Program-made: the position numbers and the translations under genes
Assembly (NCBI RefSeq): GCF_030272615.1
Contig: NC_081409.1
Span: 202,350,449 to 202,414,448 of the forward strand
Origin: Cryptomeria japonica
Lineage: Eukaryota; Streptophyta; Pinopsida; Cupressales; Cupressaceae
DNA length: 64,000 nucleotides
Direction of reading: 5' to 3'
Shown here: positions 24,463-36,733 of the stretch, in pieces
Layout: each line of letters opens with the position of its first letter
Position numbering within the stretch: the first letter of the stretch is position 1
Notes under the pieces: generated by a model
Databases searched by the model: none
What the model saw: only the letters and a program-made list of their open reading frames with translations
Told to the model about the DNA's origin: nothing

Positions 24463-25347
24463 AGGTATAATTGAACTAAGATGATCTGAGTGTTGCTTGC
24501 GTAAAACAGACGGTATTAACCATTTCAATACGCAAATCGGAAATGTCTTTGATGATACTCCGATGATCATGTCTTGAGACAAATTTGCACAAATTAATGA
24601 TTAATTTTCAGACCGCAGACATGAAAAATATCATGTTTCTTCCTTGTTCCTCTAGTCAAAGATATCCTAGATTTACTCAGAAATCATGATAGCGAAAATC
24701 AATATAGAAAAGTTGAACAATCGTGTTAAAATCATTATCCAAAAGATATCATCCATGCGTTTAGACTGACTTTGTGATAGTTTAATGGTTGATAATTTGA
24801 TCTTGTGTTCAATGTTGGATATGTCTCCATTTTCGCGTGTTAAGAGTTATCTAACTGTTTGTTCTACTTGTTTGATTAAGCTCAAAATTGATCCAAATTT
24901 TTACCCCTAGCTAAGTGCAGGATTTTGCCCCGAGCCTACAAACAAATTCATTATAATATACCCAATGATCCAAACCATGGTGAGAGAGCAGTTGTGATGC
25001 CTACATATGTACAAAAGCTTTATGATGCATATGAACAGCGTTGATGGAAAATGAATGCAAGCAGAAGGATGCATGAACTAATAGATGGAAGAACTAGCTG
25101 ACAGATAGCGCCTGTTTGCCAGGTTTCCACCATCTGTTTTTATTGCACTTTTTCTTATATTTGATTTTTTCTTAGATTTTTCTACTTTTTCATTGTTTTT
25201 TATTTTTTTTATTTTTTATTGTTTTTTATTTTTTTTATTTTTCACTGTTTTTGATTTTTTCTGATTTTTCACAGTTTTTAATTTTTTCTGATTTTTCACT
25301 GTTTTTTATTTTTTTTATTTTTCTGGTTTTTCACCGTTTTTGATTTT
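24463..25347 (-). other. Non-coding 3' region of the Tat element (part), with T-rich minisatellite
   Basis: No supported ORF. Positions 25136-25350 hold an imperfect tandem array of T-rich units with a recurring TTTTTCACTGTTTTT or TTCTGATTTTTCAC core, just downstream of integrase. Confidence 0.7.
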
Positions 25348-26349
25348 TCAGACATAAAACTTCTTCAGATGCATGCTATTGATTGGTTCCTTGAGCTGAT
25401 CTTCATCCTGTGTTGATAGTTGATATGCTCCTGATCCAAATACTGTTGTGATCACAAATGGACCTAACCAGTTTGGTTCAAACTTTCCTTTCTTTTCTCG
25501 ATCTTCTTGGTTGCATGGATTTTCCTTTAGTACTAGTTCCCCCACTTGAAATATTTGTGGTTTGACCCTGTGATTATAGGTCCGGCACATTCTTTATTGA
25601 TATACCTTTAAATGATCAAAGGCATTTTGTCTTCGTTCATGGATCAGTTCTAACTCTTGCAGTCTAGATACTCGTTGTTCTTCATCTGGGATGAGACGTT
25701 TTAATGATACTCGTAGAGAGGGTATCTCTACTTCGATTGGCAATATTGCTTTTGATTCGTATACAAGAGAGAAAGGTGTGGCACCTGTTGGTGTGCGGAT
25801 ACTAGTACGGTAGGCCCATAGAGCAGGGTTTAATTGGATATGCCAATCTTTGCCAGCATCATTCACTGCCTTTTTGAGGATTTTCAAAATAGTTTTGTTT
25901 GATGCTTCTGCTTGCCCATTCCCTTGTGGATAGTAGGGTGTGGAGAATCTGTGTTGGATTTTGAATTTATCACATAGCTCTTGTACATCCTGATTCCTGA
26001 ACGGTCTCCCATTATCAGTGATAATGGTCATTGGTATTCTGTAGCGATAGATGATATAGTTCAAGATAAATGTAGCAATTTGTTTTCCTGTGATATTTAT
26101 GAGAGGTACTGCCTCAATCCATTTTGTGAAATATTATGTAGCTACAAGGATGAATTTGTGACCATTAGATGAAAAAGGATTTATTTTTCCTACTAGATCA
26201 AGACCCCATTGGTAGAAAGGCCAAGATGTTGCCAAAGCATGAAGTTCTTGTGCTGGTGCATGAATCAAATTCCCATGGATCTGACATTGTTTGCATGTTC
26301 TAGCTATCTGAAAAGAATCTTGTTCCATAGTCAGCCAATAATAGCCCAA
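25348..26349 (-). pseudogene. Tat Gypsy integrase
   Basis: Three fragments in order on the minus strand. 26134-26349 carries the zinc-binding part with CKQCQIHGN and the start of the catalytic core (WGLDLVGKI). 25594-26064 carries the second Asp (ITDNGRPF) and the region with the Glu (YYPQGNGQAEASNKTI). 25348-25590 is the C-terminal domain (NWLGPFVITTVFGSGAYQL) ending at a stop beside the T-rich region. Stops at 26134 and 25594 break it, so no functional integrase can be made. Confidence 0.88.
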
Positions 26350-28488
26350 GCGTATGAGTTTTTTCGAAAGAGTGAGACCACTTGAATGAGTGTCACAAAT
26401 GTCATTATGGACTTCATGTAAGACCTTCTCAGATTCTTCTTGTTTGAGACATCTTAAAAGAGTATCGTCTAGACCTCATTTAAATGGGGTATCTGCGACA
26501 AGAGAAAAATGGGATGATTGGCGAATAAAGTTTCTCTTTTGGTTCTTCGATAAGTCAGGAGGTAAGATGTTATCTTTCAAGTATGCATAAGTTTGGCCAT
26601 AGAGGGAGGAATCATGCCCCACAAGTTGACAAATAGTTTGGGAATCTGGACAATTATAGGCAAGGTAAAACAACTCTTCCACCAGGAATTCATAACGTTG
26701 TTGATTTTCCTATGTCTGTAGGAGAGAAGCAAGTGTAGCCATGACATCTACTACTTTGTTGTCATTTCTTGGAATCTGTTGGAAAGTTATTTCTACAAAG
26801 TATTTATTGATATCATCAACCATCTTTTTATAAGGTTTTAATTTTTCGTCCTTTGTTTGATAGTCATCATTAATTTGATTAATAACAAGCTGAGAGTCTC
26901 CAAAGATTTGAAGTTGTGTAATATTTCATTCTATAGCCATTTTGATACCTGTAATCAAAGTTTCATATTATGTGGTGTTGTTGGTGCATGGAAAGCTTAA
27001 TTTGTATGCTTTTGGGATTGTATGACCTTGTAGTGTAATGAATAGAATACCTACTCCTGATCCATGTTGTGTATATGAACCATCAAAGTATAATTGCCAT
27101 GTTTTTGTTGTGACTGTTAGGATATCAGCATTGAGAAACTCTATGTGTAAATGATGATCATCTTGAAGGGGTGCCTCTGCTCGTTGGTCTACAATGACTT
27201 GTCCATTTATAGCTTTTCTGTCAACATACTCAATATCAAACTCACTCAGAATCATGATCCATTTTGCTAGTCGTCCTGTTAATGTTGCTTTACTGAGTAA
27301 ATATTTCAGAGGATCAATTTTAGCTATCAAATTGATGGAGTGAGATAGTAAATAGTGTCGTAATTTTTGAGAAGCAAAATCTACTGTCAAGCATGCTTTC
27401 TCTATTGGTGAATAGGTAATCTCATATCCTACTAGTGATATGTTGATGTAGTAGATAGCTCGTTCTTTTCCTTCATTATCCTGTTGTGCAAGCAAAACTC
27501 CTAATGATGTTTCAGTGGTTGATACATAAAGTAACAATGGCTTCCCTGGAATTGGTGACATTAGGACAGGTGGTTGTATGAGATAAGCCTTGATCTTGTT
27601 GAATGCATCCTCACATTGATGGTCCCACTTGAAATGAACATTTTTGTACAATAAATGAATAAATGGTTGGCATTTATCTGCTAGTTGAGCAACAAATATT
27701 CTGATTGACTGGAGTCTTCCTTGGAGTGATCTGAGTTGACTTATATTCTTGGGAGATGTCATTTCCATGATTGCTTTTACCTTAGCTGGATCCACTTCAA
27801 TACCTCTAGCTGAAACAATGTATCCCAATAGCTTGCCTGAAGTGACACCAAAGGCACATTTCTTAGGGTTTAGTCGTAGCTTGTATTGTTCTAACCTGTC
27901 AAAGATCTTTTCTAGTATCTCTATATGTTCTTCTCTGTTGTATGATTGAGCCAAGATGTCATCCACATAGTCTTCCATAAATGTATGCATCATGTCATGA
28001 AATATAGTTGTCATAGCTCTTTGATATGTAGCACCTGTGTTCTTTAATCCAAAAGGCATGACGTTCTAGCAGAAAGTACCCCATGGACATGTGAAAGTTG
28101 TCTTTTCTTGATCTCCGGGTGCTATTTTGATATGATTGTATCCGGAGAAACCATCCATTAAAAAAAACATGGAGTGTCCGGCAGTTAAATCTACAATGAT
28201 ATCGATGTTAGGCAAAGGAAAGTCATCCTTTGGACATGTGTTATTAAGATCTCTGAAGTCTGTGCATATTCTAATGCTTTTATCTGGTTTTGAAACAGGA
28301 ACGATGTTGGATACCCATTGAGGATATGTTACAGGTCTGATGAATCCTACATCCAGTAATTTCTTTAGTTTTGCTTTGACCAGGAGAGCGATATGAGGAT
28401 GCATTTTTCTTAACTTCTGTTTGACTGGTTTGGCTCCTGGACTAACATTCAAGTGATGCATAATAAGCTCTAGATCTAACCCTAGCAT
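26350..28488 (-). pseudogene. Tat Gypsy reverse transcriptase, RNase H and second (archaeal-type) RNase H
   Basis: 28066-28488 holds the RT N-terminal part (ICTDFRDLNNTCPKDDFPLP, FFLMDGFSGYNHI). A TAG follows at 28066, then 26968-28059 continues with MPFGLKNTGATYQRAM and the YVDD catalytic box (about 27960-27975). Next come RNase H (TSLGVLLAQQDNEGKER, then DPLKYLLSKATLTGRLAKW) and the second RNase H (WQLYFDGSYTQHGSGVGI, about 27030-27105). A TAA at 26968 and a TGA shortly after break the second RNase H; it continues with GDSQLVINQI at about 26880-26910. The second RNase H is the key Tat/Ogre mark. Confidence 0.9.
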
Positions 28489-30233
28489 GTCTGCATAGGA
28501 CTAGGGGAAATTGATTTGCCTTCCTTCGAAATATTCTATATATTGATGCATTTCTTGCTCTGATAGAGAAGTCACTGGATGAAGAATCTTTGGTTGCTTT
28601 GTTGTGCCAATGTTAACTGACTCTGTTGGTTCGATCAAAATGGATGACCTTTCTTGATAGTGCTCAGGTAAAGTGTCAAATCTCCCATCTTCGGGCGCCT
28701 CAAGGAGGTTTTCACCGTTAGATACATCCTTTATTTTTACTTTTTCCTGATCTAATGTTGCCAAGAAATGGTTTTCAGCATTAGACTTGATATTCTTTTC
28801 TTTATTTTCACTTTTGCAACTAGGAGATTTGGCACCCACTTGACTAGAGGATGTGTTGCTGAAATTCTTGGTGAGAGTTGTTACAGGTTCATTTGCATTA
28901 AGACATACAGATATGACATGGTCATTTGGAAAGGTATCAATGGCGGTATGTCCTTCATTTTCCCAATCAATAAGCTCAGGGTGGACTAGAGGTAGGGGGT
29001 CTTCAGGTTGGGATGTTTCAAGGGTTTCAAGGGTCATGATGGATGTATCAAAGTTTTCAATATGTGTGTCGATGTCTAGAACGGTACTCTCATCAGAATG
29101 ACCTCGTGTAAGAAATTCTTGATCATCCTCAGTTAAGTCCAAGTCAGCCGAATGTGATTCTAATTCAAGTGAACTAATTCCTGACGTTTGTCCTGCATAC
29201 ATGTGAACTACATCGACTCCTACATCTCCTTCAAAGCAATTTTCTTTAGCTAATTCTTCAAAGTGATAGGAATCCCACTCCCATTCGTTAGAATCTGTCT
29301 CAATTGCAACTTACAATCTACAGATTTGGTCATATAGCATTTCTTTCGCTTTTCTGGTTATATCTTTTCTTCTTTCATATTCAACTTCTTCGGGACTAAG
29401 ATTGAGTTTTGTCAACTTTTCTATGAGTTCTCTTGAATTTATATTAGCTTCTTTCTTAATTTGATTGATATTTATTGCTGCTTGAGAGTTGCTTTTAGTT
29501 TGTTTCTCTTGTTGATTGGAATCTTGTTTCTTTTCCCATTTCATGTTTGCTTGTGTTTGTTGCTTAGCTGATGTTTCTTCTCTTTCAATTGCTAGTTGTT
29601 CTTGTTTGTTTTCATATTCCTCTTGTTGTTGACTAAAAGATGTGTCTTCTGGTAGAGTAACTTGTCCATACCTTAGGTCTGTTTTGTCTATAGTCTGCTG
29701 AGTATGAGGCTGAATAGGTTCTGAGATACCTTCTTTTCTTTTTCCTATAGGACTTGTTCCGATATATCTCATTCTTCTGAGAATGTAAATCCTTTTCCAT
29801 ACTTTTCTGTAGGTATTCTAACATTGTTAATCTTTTGTTGACATTCTTCATCCTTGTATAGCAATTGTAGCACATCTTTGTCTTTTATTTCCTCTGATAA
29901 GGTTCCAACACTAACAAATACTCCATCAAATATCAGAAGATGTTTTACAATTGGTTGTTTTTTAGAGTTCAATGGTTTTCCAAAGGATTTAGGAGAAAGT
30001 GGTAATTGTGATATTGAATATTCTCTGTTCCCTCGATCTCTTAACTGCATTTGTTTTTCCATACTTGATAGAATTGAAGCAAATGATTGTTCTTTGGATT
30101 GTGTGCTCGAAGATGATGCCTCCCTGTTATGTGGAACAATGACTTCTTGGGTCGTTTTTAGATTGTTGTAGTATTGAAATTTGAATCTGTAGATATTGTG
30201 ATTTCTTGCCCATTGTAGGGAAATTTTACACAC
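28489..30233 (-). pseudogene. Tat Gypsy spacer between protease and RT
   Basis: Three minus-strand frames: 29769-30233, 29311-29772 (overlapping the previous at an ATGA, so a likely 1-nt frameshift) and 28501-29202. Composition is low complexity: Gln/Glu/Lys-rich at 29311-29620, acidic in 28501-29202. No catalytic motif is visible until the RT-proximal end, where FEGRQINFP precedes a TAG at 28501 and then the RT N-terminus. Tat elements are known for a long protease-RT spacer. The function of this part is unknown to me. Confidence 0.65.
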
Positions 30234-30664
30234 TGATGATATGTTGACGGGACAGCTTGCAAGTCATGTATCCATGGCCTTCCCAAGAGTACATTATATG
30301 ATAAGTCCAAGTCTAGAACTTGGCATGTTGTGTCTTTCTACAAAGGTCCCACTCTGATTGGTAGTATCACAATTCCCTTGGAGGAACGTTCTTCTTCATC
30401 ATAGGATTTTATGGTGATCCTTTTTCGGACATCAACTACATCTTTTGAATATCCTAAGGCACGAACAAGACTCAATGAATGGATATTTAGGTCAGCTCCA
30501 CCGTCTATTAAAACACGTTTAACGCGCATTTTTGTGAATGAGAACTTCAATATGCAAAGGAGCGTTGTGGGGATGTTGTAAGGAAATGTCATCGTCTTCA
30601 GTGGATGATAAGCAGTGAAGGGTTGTGAGGTGTCCCACCATGGTTTGGAATTGATCGATATCAA
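30234..30664 (-). pseudogene. Tat Gypsy aspartic protease
   Basis: Retroviral-type aspartic protease. The catalytic loop reads VLIDGGADLNIHSL, with D-G-G-A as is common in Tat proteases. A TAG at 30338 follows VGPL. Beyond it the frame continues with [11 protein letters not shown] (about 30275-30305), the typical C-terminal protease segment. A frameshift lies near 30180-30235 before the spacer. It also overlaps an ORF ending at 30519 in another frame. Confidence 0.85.
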
Positions 30665-31214
30665 GATCTTTGGATACTGTTGTATCGATTAATGCTTTTT
30701 CTAGAATTTCTTTGTGTGCAGGTGAAAGCTTTAACAACTCTAAGATGGATATTTGTGCGGGTGTTTTTTGCAATTGCTCCACTAGGTTGTATTGTTTGGT
30801 AGTGAATGATGTGTTTGTTGTAAGACCCGGCAAAACAACTTTGGCTTTACTTATTGTGATAGCATGAGCATGTTCTTGATTTTGTTTTTCTTTAACTACA
30901 ATCACGTTTACCACATTGTCATATGTATGAGCATAGTTTACCTTCGCTTTACCCTTGCCATTGTTTGTTGTTGATGATTCACCTTTATCATAGTTTTGAA
31001 GCGGAGTTTTAAAAGTTGTATGAGATTCATTTGTTGTATGTCCATCCACAATGATTACTCCATTATCAATCATATCTTGTATGATATGTTTCAACTTCTG
31101 AAAATTGTCTGTATGATGTCCCTTGTTTCGATGGAAATCGCAATAATGGTTATCATTCCACCAAGGTGGTTTGATTTGAGTTTCATAGTTCCTTTCTTCT
31201 AGTAAAGTGATCAA
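30519..31214 (-). pseudogene. Tat Gypsy gag C-terminal part with zinc-knuckle remnant
   Basis: Starts MITLLEERNYETQIKPPWW, then CDFHRNKGHHTDNF, the CX2H...H...C knuckle of Tat Gag with the last Cys replaced by Phe. The tail contains LSPAHKEILEKAL and runs in a separate frame over the protease start. A frameshift near 31235-31255 separates it from the main gag frame. Confidence 0.75.
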
Positions 31215-31234
31215 TTTGTTTGCGAGAAGTGTCT

Positions 31235-32458
31235 TTAGTGCTGATCCAAGGGGTTCACCAATGTTTGTAAATTGTCTTCAAAAGAAAGTTTTGATAGTTG
31301 CTTTTTGGTGGATAAATTAAAAGTCGGTTGTTTTGGTTTTACATTGTTGTTATCCACTATTCCATCATTGACAACATTTTGATTTCTATTCCAAAACTGT
31401 GGTTTATCATTGTGGTTGTTGTTATTGTTGTTGTTAGGTGGATGAACTCCTTCTTTGTATATTGTGATTTCACCTTTCTTTACCATAGCTTCCTCCATTC
31501 TAATTCCATTATCGGTCATTTTTCCAAAACTTTGATTTCCTTGCTTTTTTAAGTGATAACTCATTTGATCATTTAAGTTGTCGATGAATATGTCCATTTT
31601 TTCGTATTTTGGCACTGTACGAGGATACTGTGAAGCTAACCATCTCCATCGTTGTAAAAATGTCATGAAAGGTTCTCTACACTTTTGTTTGGCATTACAT
31701 AGGTCTAGCATTTTTACTTCATGTTGTATGTTGTAAGAGTATTGTGAAACAAACTTATCCACCAATTCTGAGAATGATCTGATTCTAGGTGGAAGTTTGG
31801 AGAACCATTCCATAGCTAGTCCAGTTAAGCTTTTCGGAAATAATCTCATTAAGTAGGTATCCTCATGTGCAAACTCCATACTCATTGTGCAAAATTCTCG
31901 TATATGACCTTGAGGGTCAGTGCTTCCATCATATTTTTCGTATCTAGGAGTTTCAAAACCTATAGGAAATGGTATCATGTTTAGGTTTATGTTGAATGGA
32001 TAAGGACAAATTTCTTGTAGTGAGTATCGTTTAACATTTCCTCTTTGCATATCTTGAATTTGTGTTTGCATTGCTTGTAGTTGTTGTGTGAGAGTTGTGA
32101 TAGGATTATCAACAAGATTTGTTCTTCCATGACCATGACTTTGTATTCTAGGAGGATCTGGATCTCTTCTGGTGTCATCTCTAGTCCTTCTTGTATCTTC
32201 GTTGGATTGGAGGTTATTCAGAATTTCTTCTTCATCTCTTTTGGGTATGTAGGTTTCTTCATTGGTTCTGGTATTATTGGGAATTGATGTGTCATTCATG
32301 TGGAGACCAAAAATATCTTCGTATTGTTCGTTATTAGGGGGAGGATCGCTTTTCTTTTGTGTCAATTTGTTCACATCAAAATCTTGGGGGAGTGTAGCAC
32401 CAGATTTGGCTAACATTAGGAAATATTTTTCTTTTTCTCCCTCCAATAATTTATGCAT
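31235..32458 (-). pseudogene. Tat Gypsy Gag (capsid part)
   Basis: 407-codon frame on the minus strand. The Retrotrans_gag region lies at about 31690-31930, with EFCTMSMEFAHEDTYLMRLF and LAMEWFSKLPP. Asn-rich and Gln-rich stretches follow. Reading upstream of the ATG at 32458 is in frame for several codons (FDKF) before stops, so the true start may be upstream and lost. The frame ends at 31235 through a frameshift. Confidence 0.85.
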
Positions 32459-34740
32459 AAATTTGTCAAATTGAGGATCTTTCTTGATGTCTATGATATT
32501 TTGTTATGTTATTTCTCCTTCAACTCAAATTTCATCTTCATGTTCCATGGTTATATGCTCTTCAATTGTTTCCAATGTTTCGATTTTCGTCTCTGCGATC
32601 CTTCATCTCTGAGCTCTAGTTAAAACGGGCATACACGTGTTATTTTGCTAGGATTTGATTGTCCAAAAGTTTGTTTTGATAAGTGATCAATTGTCAAGGT
32701 AAATATGATAGCATGATATGACACAAAAAGATGGTTCAAGTGTTTAAAAGTTTGCAAGTTTTTCGATCTTCGGTTTTGGACAGCAATGATGGTGATTTGA
32801 TAAAAAACAAGTCCAGTAGGAACAATATATCCTACGATGTGGGACAAGATTATCCTGACCAAACGTTTCAGTTTCGTGATAGAGGATGATAGATTCTGAT
32901 GAGAAACTATGTTTGAGTGATCAGTTTATCAAAGAGGGTGATAATGCACTTTGAGATGTTTAGATCTTGAACTTGTTGAGGGTGAGCCCTTGAAAATCTT
33001 ACGGTGTTTATGTTTTCGAGTCTGATTTTGATGGATGATAACTTGACCAAGCAAACAAAGGAGACAATCCAAGCACAGAATAACAGATAACAAATGTTTA
33101 TGATTACTGCAAACTAGTCAATCAAAAATGACAGACCTGAAAAAGTCATGCAAAGTGGCAGCTCTGGACTGATAAAAACAGAGACTCGTACAACAAATTA
33201 TAGAGCCCAGAATGACAAGAGATATAAGACCAAACGACAAATCAGAAATTTCATGTAAAAAGCTCAGTTTTGTATGACATTTCTTTCTGAACCATATGAA
33301 AAATTACCAGACAGTACAACAGAGAACCTAACTCATATGATAGATAACAAAGCAGAGATTAAAAAAAAATGTTTGTTTTGCCGAATTTGGATTAGTGCAT
33401 TTTGATGTTTTGCTTATGTTTTTCAGTTTTTAGATGTCTGATTCTTCAATTTAGGGATGAATACATAGCAAACACATGATGTGATAAGTGACTCCAAGCA
33501 TGCTAAACCCTAAGGAAGTTGGCTAAGGAGAGAAAACCTTTGCTTGCAAACTTAGGTACATGCCCAATAGCTAATCAGAATACGACCGCTGAGTCTCACG
33601 CAATGGATTCTCAACACCATATTATCCGACTCCAAATACTAATGTGGGCACGATATGGCAAGTATCTTGGGAGAGTTACTATCTCTCTTGCACAAAGATT
33701 ATCACCCTTTCGGAGGTGAATCGGGTAGCTTCTAATTTAACTGGCACTAGTAAGGGATCTGTTCGACACGTCGGGGTATAATACTCAATTAAGAGGTCTC
33801 CCAGCCTTGAAAACCAAGGTTTGATATACCCAAAGGTACGGAAGAGAGTTATTCTCGAGCACTGTTGCTGCTTTGATTTTCATCAAATCAGATTTATTTT
33901 ATAGTGGGTTGGATTACTTGGCATTAGTCATTCCCACTTAGGTCGTTCCCCTCACACCGGTCGTAATGGCTTTAAGAGTTTTTAGCTCCTCGGGAGAGCA
34001 GATCTGCTAAAGATACGCACTAATGAAAGAAAAAGATGGGTCTAGCTTTCTGATCACCTAAGAAAGGTGAGAGCATACTCGCCTATCATCAAAGACACGA
34101 AATACATGATTGTTCATTCCTTTAGCAAAATCAGGTGTGCCTAAAAAAACTTTAAGGAATACACAAAGTTTGTTGAATTCTTTTAGGCAAACTACAAAAT
34201 AGATCCGTTAGTAGTCATTGATGTGTCTTGAATTTGATCTTTGACTAGTGTATCTTCGACAATCGTCCTGCAGGAAATAGTTAGGTTGCCAAAAATCTCA
34301 TAAACAGAACATAGTTAGCATTAGTAAAGCTCGGATTAAAAACAAAAAACCCTAAAATGCAGTTTATTTTAAAATCACAGAGGCAGAAATTCGTACGACA
34401 TGATTTATGAGCTAAAAGGACACAAATTTAGATCTCAGACACAAGCCAAAACAGGCTCGTACGACACAGAAACAAGCTAATACGAGTAAATAATTTACCA
34501 ATCAGAAACTCGTACGACATGAATTTAGATCTCGTGCGACAAAATAAAGATGCTCGTATGACACAGGCTTGAGCTAATACGAGTCAAACTGGAGTATCAT
34601 CCCAAACAAGAAAGGAGTTTGTACGAGTTGGAAAATCAACTCGTACGACATTCTAAATTAGACCCGACAGAGATGGATGTTTGTTGAAGCTTGAGAGGCC
34701 AAAAATGATGATTTTGTCCCCATGGTGGGCACCAAATTGT
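32459..34740 (-). other. Long 5' leader of the Tat Gypsy element
   Basis: 2.3 kb without supported ORFs. Positions 33480-34300 are collinear with the leaders at 1-1020 and 2622-3660 (shared blocks AGTAAGGG-ATCTG, CTCCCAGCC, CACTT-GGTCGTTC, CAAAGACAC, TTAGTAGT, TCCTGCA). Positions 34386-34650 carry a cluster of CTCGTACGACA tags in both orientations. The region runs from the primer site to gag. Confidence 0.7.
34715..34740 (-). other. Primer-binding-site region of the Tat Gypsy element
   Basis: Minus strand reads ACAATTTGGTGCCCACC then ATGGGGACAAAATC directly after the LTR end GGGACA. Position fits a primer site; I do not assign the tRNA. Confidence 0.6.
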
Positions 34741-35812
34741 TGTCCCTATGAAGTGTAGACCTATTAGACCTGTAGCTGCAACACAAAATACTCAATAAAT
34801 CATTACAAGCAATGGTTACAAAATTAATCAACGAAAGATAAAACCATAGCTAATCGGTCTATTGCCTCCTAGTAAATGCGAGTATGAATTTTGCTCTCAG
34901 ATTTGGTTATGCGAATTTCAGTGACTTGACTACACTTAAATGGAGGATTTAAATGATGAAGATGCATGATCTAGAGGAGCTAAAGGTTAAGCTACATGAT
35001 TTCATGATTATTCTAGAAAATAAGCTAGAATGAAGATGCAATTAAGCTAAAATTGAACATGATAACAAATGCTAAGAATGATTTGCTAAGAGCTATATGC
35101 CTATAGTAACAATGCTTGAATGCAAATGGGATGGGATCCTTATTACTCCAAAATGGGGTCTATTTATAGGATTTCCAAGACCAGGGGTGATGTGGCATGA
35201 ATTAACGGTCGAGATTTAATCTGAAGATATCAATGGTTAAATTGGAGGAGGTTGGCAAAGAGGTTGGATTAAAGGGGACAATGTCATCTCCATGGTGACA
35301 AGTGTCAAGAGGCTTCTAGAAGAGGTTGGATGAAAGGGAACACTTAGTGACAAGTGTCACAAAGCTTTGCTCATGAGAGGGCAAAATGTTCAAGGAAAGG
35401 GGACATGGTGGTTAGGATGTGCAAGCTAGGTTGATTAATTAAACCCGAGGTTAGATGGAATGAGTTAGGTTTAGAAGGGGTTAGGTTAGGTGGTTAGAAG
35501 TTAAGAGAATTTAAAAATTCAAATAATAGGAAAAGGTTAATTAATCTCAACAACTCATAAATTGATTTGTTTTAATTAATTAGGGGATTTAGAAGAAATG
35601 AATTTGATGATGAATTTGATGGGAGAAATTAATTAATTAAAGGGGATTATGAAAATGACCCTATTAAATAAATCCTTAGATTTATTAATAAGTAGATGAA
35701 AAGGGGGATTTGAATCAAATTTCTTAGCAAATTCAATTAAATTGGGAAGGGGGATTAATTAAATAATTGCTTATTTAATTAATTATCTTCAGACCATTTT
35801 TAGGTGTATACA
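34741..35812 (-). repeat. 5' LTR of the Tat Gypsy element (1,072 bp)
   Basis: Minus strand begins TGTATACACCTAAAAATGG and ends AGGGACA. Paired with 15847-16923. A TATA-like CCTATAAATA lies on the minus strand at 35161-35170. Confidence 0.85.
35161..35170 (-). promoter_or_regulatory. TATA-like box of the Tat 5' LTR
   Basis: Minus strand CCTATAAATA, conserved at 16266-16275 in the 3' LTR. The promoter role is inferred. Confidence 0.5.
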
Positions 35813-36245
35813 ATGTCTCTTTTTTATGCAACCGCACACTCTCTTCTATAGTGAATGTCTTCAAAATAATATATTTATAGTGTTTTTTGTTCGTAAACTG
35901 AAACATAATTGCAATTGATCCCAAATCTTGTTACTCAAACAGAATATACAAAAATATGTCTTTGAGATGTCTTCACAAATATGTTAACTTCTTTATCAAA
36001 AACTGTTCTCAAATTCCTTTAACAAATATAATAATCATCTTGGAATGCCAATAAAGAATTTGAATGTAGTCAACTGAAAGCCATACATGTACTAGGGTCA
36101 AGTAATGCTTGAAAAGGTAGCACAATCATAGAACATGATACAACCAAAAATCCTTATATGGTCTGAGTTGACAACTGAACTCTAAAACCAAACCATACAC
36201 AGGTAAGAAGGACCTCAACAAAAGTAAAGTACCCAAACTAGAGTT

Positions 36246-36733
36246 AAGACTGAAACGATGTTGCATATCATGCATGAAACAAGATATGAAATAAAGATAT
36301 ACAAAATCGTTAACTTCACAGGTGAAACCCGTGCGAGGGTTTATACAAACCCTTTTCCACAAACTCAATAAAAAACTAAACCCCCTTTTGTTTGAAAAAA
36401 AAACACAGCCCCTTTTATTTTCCTCTTAACACAAATAGGATGAATAACAGTTCTGCTAAAAAAGTTTTTTCACAAACAATAACAATGCTAAGACTGAAAC
36501 GATGTTGCATATCATGCATGAAACAAGATATGAAATAAAGATACACAAAACCGTTAACTTCATAGGTGAAACCCGTACGAGGGTTTATACAAACCCTTTT
36601 CCACAAACTTGATAAAAAACTAAACCCCCTTTTTTCAAAACAAAAACACAGCCCCTTTTATCTTCCTCTTAGCACAAATAGGACGAATAACAGTTCTGCT
36701 AAAAAAAATTTAACACAAGCAATAACATTGCTA
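36246..36733. repeat. 244-bp tandem duplication
   Basis: Units 36246-36489 and 36490-36733 both start AAGACTGAAACGATGTTGC and are nearly identical. They lie within the right half of the solo LTR, so the similar ORFs at 36126-36368 and 36415-36606 are duplication shadows. Confidence 0.85.

Larger units (their letters stand above)
15847..35812 (-). mobile_element. Tat-type Ty3/Gypsy retrotransposon, about 20 kb, with nested Copia
   Basis: Boundaries are two LTRs (15847-16923 and 34741-35812) flanked by ATGTC at 15842-15846 and 35813-35817. Minus-strand order is 5' LTR, primer-like site, long leader, gag, protease, linker, RT, RNase H, archaeal-type RNase H, integrase, T-rich 3' region, polypurine tract, 3' LTR. 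The extra RNase H between RNase H and integrase places it in the Tat/Ogre group. Removing the Copia insert (6,681 bp plus 5 bp) leaves about 13.3 kb. All coding parts are broken, so it is not autonomous now. Confidence 0.85.

Noticed and set aside
34386-34650. Short interspersed tags as a CRISPR-like array
   Set aside because: Tags are only about 11 bp, irregularly spaced, in both orientations, and sit in a plant retrotransposon leader.
36126-36606. Two similar ORFs as duplicated genes
   Set aside because: Shadows of the 244-bp tandem duplication in a solo LTR.
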